A DNA stretch of 64,000 bases, from contig NZ_JAUZQD010000017.1 in the NCBI RefSeq assembly GCF_030709675.1, forward strand, positions 62,001 to 126,000, given 5' to 3'. Position numbers and translations under genes: made by a program. Origin of the DNA: Symbioplanes lichenis. Its GTDB lineage: Bacteria; Actinomycetota; Actinomycetes; Mycobacteriales; Micromonosporaceae. The notes beneath the pieces are model-generated. The model saw nothing but the letters and a program-made list of their open reading frames with translations, was not told the origin of the DNA and made no database searches. Positions 58,891-64,000 of the stretch are shown one piece after another; the stretch's first letter is position 1; every line of letters starts with the position of its first letter.

Positions 58891-59712
58891 GTGGCGGCGG
58901 GCCCGGCCGACGGTGAGCACTGCCTCGGCCGCCTGCCCGCGGATCTCAAGACGCCAGGTGGAATCCATCACGGGCAGGCCGGACGGACCCTCCACGCGGG
59001 CGACATCTGCCGTTGCGCGGGTGATCTGACGCTTGCGCTTCGCGACGAACATGGTGCGATCATCGGCTCGGCCACTGTCCATCCGGGACGTATCTCCTGG
59101 GAACGACAGACTTTCCGTAATGACATTCTTGGTCGAAACGATGGTGCCTTGCGGCTCATGCTCGCCCGCGCGGGCGTTCCTGGTTCGTCCCGGGCCCTGC
59201 TGGACGACTTGCTCACCGCTCTCGACCGGAGAGAAGGTGCAGTGCAGTTCCGGCCCGCGGGTGATGCGGCAGCTCTGCGATCCCACCGCGTTCCGCCGGC
59301 TCTGTGGGCCGTATCGGGGAATCTCTCGGGTGAGCAGGCCGCCGGTGTCGACGACGAGCTGGTGGACCGTTGGACGGAGCGGCTGGTCGATGTGCTCGGC
59401 GACACGCGCAAGGCCGTTCGCCAGGTCTTCGAGTGGGTGGGGTCCGCGACGTGGCCGGCGGAAGCGGTTGCGGGCGACGGTCAGCTCGCACGTCGGATGC
59501 TGGAAAGGTTCAGCATGAGCGACGTCGCAGCGGAGCTGCCGTTGCTGTCGGAGCCGCGGCAGCTCATGGGCGCCGTGGCATGGGCCGCCTTTCAGCAGGA
59601 CGACGCCTCGGTCATGGGTGCCGTGGGACCAGCGCTGACCGGCTTGCTGGCACGGTCACGGATGGCGGGCACTTGGACTCCGCGGACGGCGGGAGCAGAT
59701 TCAATGGGGTAG
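58891..59712 (+). CDS. Hypothetical protein, start uncertain
   Basis: 273 aa from GTG 58891, but the first 35 or so codons are antisense to a gene fragment (58933-59093), so the true start may be ATG 59158. From about 59000 the codons are coding-like with lower GC3 than the neighbours. Segments such as LARAGVPGSSRALLDDLLTA, RKAVRQVFEWVGSATWP and LPLLSEPRQLMGAVAWAAF suggest a soluble helical protein. No family recognised. The lower GC3 hints at recent acquisition or relaxed selection. Confidence 0.45.
   Translation: MAAGPADGEHCLGRLPADLKTPGGIHHGQAGRTLHAGDICRCAGDLTLALRDEHGAIIGSATVHPGRISWERQTFRNDILGRNDGALRLMLARAGVPGSSRALLDDLLTALDRREGAVQFRPAGDAAALRSHRVPPALWAVSGNLSGEQAAGVDDELVDRWTERLVDVLGDTRKAVRQVFEWVGSATWPAEAVAGDGQLARRMLERFSMSDVAAELPLLSEPRQLMGAVAWAAFQQDDASVMGAVGPALTGLLARSRMAGTWTPRTAGADSMG
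58933..59093 (-). pseudogene. Fragment related to the end of the gene at 59744-60153
   Basis: On the minus strand this reads RMDSGRADDRTMF, then VMDSTWRLEIRGQ, close to RMDSAGDVLFAM and GMDATWRVEIRGP of the downstream remnant. The nucleotides GCGGATCTC, CGCCAGGTGG and ATCCAT are shared in order. There is no start and no stop at the equivalent place. It is a duplicated, decayed 3' end. Confidence 0.4.
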
Positions 59713-59743
59713 TTGCCGATTCAGCATCTGCGAAAGCGCACGT

Positions 59744-60153
59744 TCAGGATCGCTCGCCGGCCGGCCCGCGGATCTCGACTCGCCAGGTGGCATCCATGCC
59801 GGGCGCGTCGAGCGGACCGTCCACAGTGCAGCCGCTGTCGGCCGGCTGCCGATCGCCCCAGGAGCCGGGGGCGCTCATTGCGAACAGGACGTCGCCCGCA
59901 GAATCCATTCGCAGCTGAGTTCCCTGCAGGAAGAGTCGCCGATGCCGGCGGGCACCAGGTACAGCTCCCGGACGATCTTGCTTGCGTGAGCTGCGGTGAC
60001 GGCTGTACGACGTGCGCTTTCCTGCGCCGCCGACTCCTGCGTTGTTCCAGCGGCCGGGCGGGAAGCGGACGGATGAGCATGCGCCGGCGCGGCGGCACCT
60101 ACGAGTGCGACATTGATGAGTGCCGTGAAGGCGCCAACGATGACCTTCTTCAT
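59744..60153 (-). pseudogene. Exported small protein gene with a frameshift
   Basis: ATG 60153 has GAGGGG six bases upstream and a good signal peptide (IVGAFTALINVALVGAAAPAHA). This frame stops at 59875 after 92 codons. A second frame, overlapping from about 59930, continues with coding-like sequence (QLRMDSAGDVLFAM, SGCTVDGPLD, MDATWRVEIRGPAG) to TGA 59744. One frameshift joins them into a protein of about 135 aa. The 92-aa form could instead be the true product. Function unknown. Confidence 0.5.
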
Positions 60154-60266
60154 AGCGAGCCCCTCAGCGCCTTGACGGAGGCCCGGTGCCGGGCCGTGAG
60201 GTTCGGCAACCTTGAACTCCTCGGGCGGGGGCCTTCGCCGGTGCTCGGGTGTGCCAAGATCGGTAA

Positions 60267-60611
60267 GTGAGCTACGACCTGGCGGTGTGGGACGGCGACC
60301 GACCACCCGGCGACGAGGCTGCCGGAGAAACGTACGAGTCGCTGTTCGACCAGTACCTGGAAGCCGACGGTCCAACTCCACCGACGGCTCGGGTCCGCGC
60401 CTACGTTTCCGCAATCACGAAGCGCTATCCCGACACTGAGCCGGACAGTCCTTGGTCCAGTTCACCGATCGTCGACGACGCTGCCGGTCCGATCGTCTAC
60501 CTCACTATGAGCTGGAGCCGGTGCGAGGAAGTTTCGGCGGCGGCGGCACAGCTTGCCGCGGAGCATGGCCTCGTTTGTTATGACCCGCAGATGGAACGGC
60601 TGCGACCGTAG
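60267..60611 (+). CDS. Conserved-looking hypothetical protein
   Basis: 114 aa from GTG 60267; a CAAGAT hexamer at -12 to -7 fits a leaderless start. MSYDLAVWDGDRPPGDEAAG, then SPWSSSPIVDDAAGP and AAEHGLVCYDPQMERLRP, match a small actinobacterial hypothetical family that I recognise by pattern but that has no known function; similar proteins occur near polymorphic toxin or immunity genes. Nothing nearby supports such a role here. Confidence 0.7.
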   Translation: MSYDLAVWDGDRPPGDEAAGETYESLFDQYLEADGPTPPTARVRAYVSAITKRYPDTEPDSPWSSSPIVDDAAGPIVYLTMSWSRCEEVSAAAAQLAAEHGLVCYDPQMERLRP

Positions 60612-60745
60612 TCGCAGGTCGCCGTCCTGGGGCTCGGCCCGGCGTTCAGTCAGGTCGGCTCGACAGCGAACGGTCAGCGGGCGCCGGGGACCAAGGGCCG
60701 GCCTGTCGAAAGGGCGGGCACAGCGAGCGGTCCCGGCGCGCTCGG

Positions 60746-61744
60746 TCAGGAGAGGGCGCTGCCGGTGCTGCGGGCGCTCAGGATCAGCGCGGCGGCGCCG
60801 AGGGCGGTGGACATGCCGGCCAGGGCGGCGGGTTCGACGGTGAGGGGGGCGGTGGCGACGGGGAGGGCGGTGCGGTGGAGGCTGGCCCGGATGGGGTCGA
60901 GGAAGAGGTCGCCGGCGTCGGTGAGTTCGCCGCCGATGAGGATGCGGTCGGGGTTCCAGACGTTGACGACGGTGCCGAGGGCTTCGCCGAGGTGGCGGCC
61001 GGCGGTGGTGACCAGGTCGCGGGCGAGGGGGTCGCCGGCTCGGGCGGCTGCGGCCAGCTCGGTGAGACCGGGCCAGGGGCGGCCGGCGGCGTGGGCGCGG
61101 CCGAGGATGACGGCGCCGCCGGCGTACTGTTCGAGGCAGCCTCGGTTGCCGCAGCGGCAGGGGTCGCCGGCGCGGTCGAGGGTGACGTGGCCGATCTCGC
61201 CCGCGGTGCCGGCGGCGCCCCGGTAGAGGACGCCGTTGATGACGAAGCCGGCGCCGATGCCGGTGGCCGCCTTCACGTACATGAGGTTGCGGCTGGTGCG
61301 GGCCCGGCCGAAGATGTGCTCGCCCAGCGCGCCCAGGCTGGCGTCGTTGCCCGCGGTCACGGGGACGCCGTCGAGCGCGGCGCCCAGGATCTCGCCGGGG
61401 ACCAGGCCCGCCCAGGCCGGCAGCCACGTGTCCGAGCCGATCCGGCCGTCGAGGGTCAGCGGCGCGGGGACGGCGAGGCCGGCGCCCAGCACCGCGCCCG
61501 GGGTGAGGCCGAGACCGGTCAGCAGCTCGCGGGCCAGGGCGGCGGCCTCGCGGAGGACCTCGGCCGGGCGGGTGTCGGCGTCGGCGGAGGCGGACACGGC
61601 CCGCGACGCCAGGATCTCCTGCCCCGCGCCCACGACGGCGACGCGCAGGTGGCGGCGCGCGACATCCGCGCCGACGGCCACGCCGTAGGAGCGGGCGACG
61701 GCGGGCGGCCGGAGAACCTGCGACGGGCGCTTCTCGGCGGGCAT
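60746..61744 (-). CDS. ROK-family protein without the N-terminal winged helix
   Basis: 332 aa from ATG 61744. ROK fold: YGVAVGADVARRHLRVAVV, VTAGNDASLGALGEHIFG, GTAGEIGHVTL and the zinc motif CRCGNRGCLE (C196, C198, C203). In ROK repressors a helix-turn-helix of about 70 residues precedes a phrase like RPSQVLRP; here the protein begins just before it (PAEKRPSQVLRPP), so the DNA-binding domain appears deleted. The upstream frame stays open through a 33-bp repeat. It may act as a kinase-like sugar sensor or be a decayed repressor. No kinase motif settles this. Confidence 0.8.
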   Translation of the reverse strand: MPAEKRPSQVLRPPAVARSYGVAVGADVARRHLRVAVVGAGQEILASRAVSASADADTRPAEVLREAAALARELLTGLGLTPGAVLGAGLAVPAPLTLDGRIGSDTWLPAWAGLVPGEILGAALDGVPVTAGNDASLGALGEHIFGRARTSRNLMYVKAATGIGAGFVINGVLYRGAAGTAGEIGHVTLDRAGDPCRCGNRGCLEQYAGGAVILGRAHAAGRPWPGLTELAAAARAGDPLARDLVTTAGRHLGEALGTVVNVWNPDRILIGGELTDAGDLFLDPIRASLHRTALPVATAPLTVEPAALAGMSTALGAAALILSARSTGSALS

Positions 61745-61788
61745 GCGGTCGATTGTCCTGGTAGCGCCCCCGGCCCACGCACCGGGGT

Positions 61789-61919
61789 GCGGCCCGGCGG
61801 TCCCGGTGCGCGCACCGGGACGCGGCCCGGCGGTCCCGGTGCGCGCATCCGGAAGCGGCCCGGCGGCTATGGAAGCGCTCCCGGAAGCGGCCCGGCGGCT
61901 ATCGAAGCGCACCCGGAAG
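61789..61919. repeat. 33-bp tandem repeat, 4 copies, spanning a response-regulator stop
   Basis: GCGGCCCGGCGG begins at 61789, 61822, 61855 and 61887 with related flanks (spacing 33, 33, 32). The stop of the response regulator (CTA 61899-61901 on this strand) is in the fourth unit. The array lies where the ROK gene would be expected to have its missing 5' end. Confidence 0.88.
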
Positions 61920-62585
61920 CGCGTCGCCCTGGCGGACGAGGCCGCTCTGGTACGCCAGGACGACCAGCTGCGCCCGGTCGCGTACGCCGAGCTTGGTCAT
62001 CGCCCGGTTGACGTGCGTCTTCGCGGTCAGCGGGGAGACGAACAGCCGCTCGGCGATGTCGTCGTTCGAGAGGCCGTGCGCCACCAGGACCAGGATCTCG
62101 CGCTCACGCTCGGTGAGCAGGTCGAGCCCCGGCGCCGTCCCGGCGGGCGGGCGCAGGCTGGTGAGGAAGCGGCTGACCAGCCCGCGGGTGGCCTTCGGCG
62201 ACAGCAGCGCCTCGCCCGCGGCGACCACCCGGATGGCGTGCAGCAGGTCCTCCGGGGCGACGCCCTTGCCCAGGAAGCCGCTCGCGCCGGCCTGCAGGGC
62301 GAGCACGACGTTGTCGTCGTTCTCGAAGGTGGTGAGCACCAGCACACGCACGCCCACCAGGTCGTCGTCGGCACCGATCCGGCGGGTCGCCTCCAGGCCG
62401 TCCATCCGGGGCATGCGGATGTCCATCAGTACGACGTCCGCCCGCTCGCGCCGCGCGAGATCGATCGCCTCCCGGCCGTCGCCCGCCTCCCCGACCACGG
62501 CGAGCCCCGGCTCGGAGTCGATGATCATGCGGAAGCCGGCCCGGATGAGCGCCTGGTCGTCCGCGAGCAGAACCCGGATCGTCAC
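61899..62585 (-). CDS. LuxR-type response regulator
   Basis: 228 aa from GTG 62585, overlapping the kinase stop as GTGA. Receiver with Asp55 (VVLMDIRMPRMDG) and a LuxR HTH (TEREREILVLVAHGLSNDDI, then TAKTHVNRAMTKL). It is paired with the kinase upstream. The divergent MMPL transporter is the likely target. Confidence 0.94.
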   Translation of the reverse strand: MTIRVLLADDQALIRAGFRMIIDSEPGLAVVGEAGDGREAIDLARRERADVVLMDIRMPRMDGLEATRRIGADDDLVGVRVLVLTTFENDDNVVLALQAGASGFLGKGVAPEDLLHAIRVVAAGEALLSPKATRGLVSRFLTSLRPPAGTAPGLDLLTEREREILVLVAHGLSNDDIAERLFVSPLTAKTHVNRAMTKLGVRDRAQLVVLAYQSGLVRQGDALPGALR

Positions 62586-63820
62586 GCCGGCTCACCCTTC
62601 AACCGGCGCAGCCCGAAGCCGAGCGGCTCGCAAGAGGGCTCCGGGGAAGACGGCAACGGCGAAGGCGACGCGAAGGACGCCGTGGGCAGAACGGCATGCA
62701 CCCGGAACCGCCCGTCGCCAAGCGCACCGGCCGTGACCTGCCCGCCCGCGGACGTGGCCCGCTCGCGCATGCCGACGAGGCCGTAGCCGGTGCCGGACTG
62801 GTCGAGACCCGCGCGGACGTCGTTGGTGACCTCGACGATCACGCCGCTGGGCGCGTACTCGACGAGCAGATCGGCCACCCCGGTACCGTACCGGTGGGCG
62901 TTGGTCAGGGCTTCCTGCACGATCCGGTACGCCGCCAGGTCCACGACGGCGGGCAGCTCGCGGACCTCGCCGCGCTGCTTCGAGCGTACGCGGAAATCGG
63001 TGGAAGTGAGCCCGGCCACCAGCTCGGGCAGGCGCGTCAGTCCCGGGGCCGGCTCGGTGCTCTCCGCCTCGCCCTCGTCGCGCAGGACGCCGACCACCGA
63101 CTGGATCTCGCGCAGCACCGTGTCGGACGCCTCGCGGATGCGGCCCAGCACCGGGCCGACCTGCTCGGGGCGGCGGGGCAGCACGTGCGCCGCCGCGCCC
63201 GCCTGCACGCTGATCACCGCGATGTGGTGGGCGACGACGTCGTGCAGCTCGCGGGCGATGCGCATGCGCTCGTCGAGGACCCGGCGCCGCGCCTCCTCCT
63301 CGCGGGTCTGCTCGGCGCGGCGGGCGCGTTCCTCGACCTCCCGGATGTACGCGTGGTGCGAGCGCTTCGCGTCCCCGGCGGCGGCCGCCATGAAGATCCA
63401 GGCGACGGGGCCCAGGGTCGCGAACCGCCACCAGTCGTCGACCGCGACGACGAGCCCGGCGACATAGAGCGCGGCGGACGCGGACACCGCGCAGATCCAG
63501 CCCTGGCGACGGCCCTCGTGCGCGGCGATGGCGAACGTGGTCACGCCCAGCGCCGCGATCAGCCCGTAGTTGCTCACCCCGTTGAGGATCGCGCCGACCG
63601 AGGCCACGGTGATGACGCCGAGCGCGAAGAGCGGCTTGATCCGGCGCAGCAGCACGCCCACGAAGGCGCTCAGCGCGACGAGCGTGTCGCCCACCGCGGG
63701 ATGGCCGTCGACCGCCGCCTTCTTCATGACCGCGAAACCCAGCACGACGGCGAGCAGCAGATCGAGCAGGATCGGCCGCTCCAGCTCCCGTTTCCACGCC
63801 TGGACATCGCTTCGCATCAC
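62582..63820 (-). CDS. Sensor histidine kinase, HisKA_3 type
   Basis: 412 aa from GTG 63820, selected by the -10 element; ATG 63817 is next to it. Five or so membrane helices (residues 15-150), a coiled linker, H box RELHDVVAHHIAVISVQ, and a HATPase with TNDVRAG and GYGLVGMRERATSAGG. A Pro/Ser-rich tail follows. It forms a two-component pair with the overlapping LuxR regulator. Confidence 0.93.
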   Translation of the reverse strand: MMRSDVQAWKRELERPILLDLLLAVVLGFAVMKKAAVDGHPAVGDTLVALSAFVGVLLRRIKPLFALGVITVASVGAILNGVSNYGLIAALGVTTFAIAAHEGRRQGWICAVSASAALYVAGLVVAVDDWWRFATLGPVAWIFMAAAAGDAKRSHHAYIREVEERARRAEQTREEEARRRVLDERMRIARELHDVVAHHIAVISVQAGAAAHVLPRRPEQVGPVLGRIREASDTVLREIQSVVGVLRDEGEAESTEPAPGLTRLPELVAGLTSTDFRVRSKQRGEVRELPAVVDLAAYRIVQEALTNAHRYGTGVADLLVEYAPSGVIVEVTNDVRAGLDQSGTGYGLVGMRERATSAGGQVTAGALGDGRFRVHAVLPTASFASPSPLPSSPEPSCEPLGFGLRRLKGEPA

Positions 63821-63826
63821 CCTTGC

Positions 63827-63832
63827 ACGGTA
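63827..63832 (-). promoter_or_regulatory. Leaderless -10 element TACCGT of the kinase gene
   Basis: On the minus strand TACCGT is at -12 to -7 of GTG 63820. Confidence 0.62.
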
Positions 63833-63963
63833 CGCGGCGCGGGGTGCCCGTACGTCGTCCGCGCGCAGTAGCCGGGCTCCGGCGCCCGTACGACGAACGC
63901 GGTAGCCGGGTGTCTACGGCCGGACGACGCTTTCGGCCCCCGATGCCAGAAGGGTTCTGTGCC

Positions 63964-64000
63964 ATGGCTACCTACCTGTACCGGCTCGGGAAGCTCAGCT
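63964..64000 (+). CDS. MMPL/RND-family transporter, first 12 codons
   Basis: ATG 63964, after AGAAGGG, gives MATYLYRLGKLS before the window ends. This opening is typical of actinobacterial MMPL-family exporters (MAT(F/Y)LYRLGR). The divergent two-component system is the usual neighbour of such transporters. Only the first residues are visible. Confidence 0.5.
   Translation, partial: MATYLYRLGKLS

Noticed and set aside
1..64000. rRNA, tRNA, insertion sequences, prophage or integrative elements
   Set aside because: No cloverleaf-like sequence, transposase or integrase motifs, or att-like repeats were recognised when reading the window. A tRNAscan or covariance search would be decisive.

Overview
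The window is very GC-rich DNA with strong GC3 bias, GTG/TTG starts, densely overlapping genes (ATGA, GTGA and TGATG junctions) and TANNNT promoters placed exactly 12 to 7 bases before the start codon of leaderless genes. This is typical of Actinomycetota. A complete chemosensory operon, an AA10 polysaccharide monooxygenase, a RamB-controlled glyoxylate shunt and paired LuxR-type two-component systems suggest a motile soil genus of the Micromonosporaceae such as Actinoplanes. The genus is inference. I see no rRNA, tRNA, CRISPR array, transposase or phage gene, so this looks like ordinary chromosome.

Layout. 1-4.5 kb: two cell-wall/exported proteins (peptidoglycan-binding, CAP), a membrane acyltransferase, and a LysR-SDR pair. 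4.5-13.5 kb: a seven-gene chemosensory operon, CheW-CheR(TPR)-CheW-MCP-CheA(REC)-CheB-[REC-REC-REC-kinase], with the gene content of a Wsp-type pathway but a hybrid kinase as output. 13.5-14.9 kb: one doubtful gene and short tandem repeats. 14.9-20.2 kb: a LuxR-type regulator and histidine kinase divergent from a MacB/FtsX-type ABC transporter. 20.1-25.7 kb: a PP2C phosphatase, a MazF-like protein with a repeat insertion, a pentanucleotide satellite, a secreted beta-propeller protein with tandem repeats, and a MarR-GNAT pair. 25.7-28.7 kb: a copper monooxygenase overlapped by a DUF305 lipoprotein, then mannitol 2-dehydrogenase. 28.9-33.3 kb: malate synthase and isocitrate lyase, divergent from RamB across a palindromic operator. 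33.3-41.6 kb: an F420-type reductase, LysR and its divergent TDT transporter, a GNAT, azlC-azlD, hypothetical genes and an AidB-like acyl-CoA dehydrogenase. 41.7-46.2 kb: two tandem GGDEF-EAL proteins. 46.1-57.2 kb: a run of minus-strand genes centred on the nitrilase ('Nit1C', MSMEG_0565-0572 type) cluster, continuing into DUF427, an AAA+ ATPase and a GNAT. 57.3-64 kb: small exported proteins, a VOC protein, gene remnants, a ROK protein without its DNA-binding domain, and a second two-component pair divergent from an MMPL exporter cut by the window end.

The most notable points are: (1) a tandem nitrilase paralogue inside the Nit1C cluster that has lost the catalytic Cys and Glu; (2) minisatellites that repeatedly span stop codons, including one that turned the azlC/azlD ATGA junction into a relay of overlapping mini-ORFs; (3) a perfect hairpin covering the ribosome binding site of the first Nit1C gene; and (4) precise leaderless promoter phasing at ten or more genes.

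Most functions rest on recognised motifs and family resemblance read by eye. No database search was possible.
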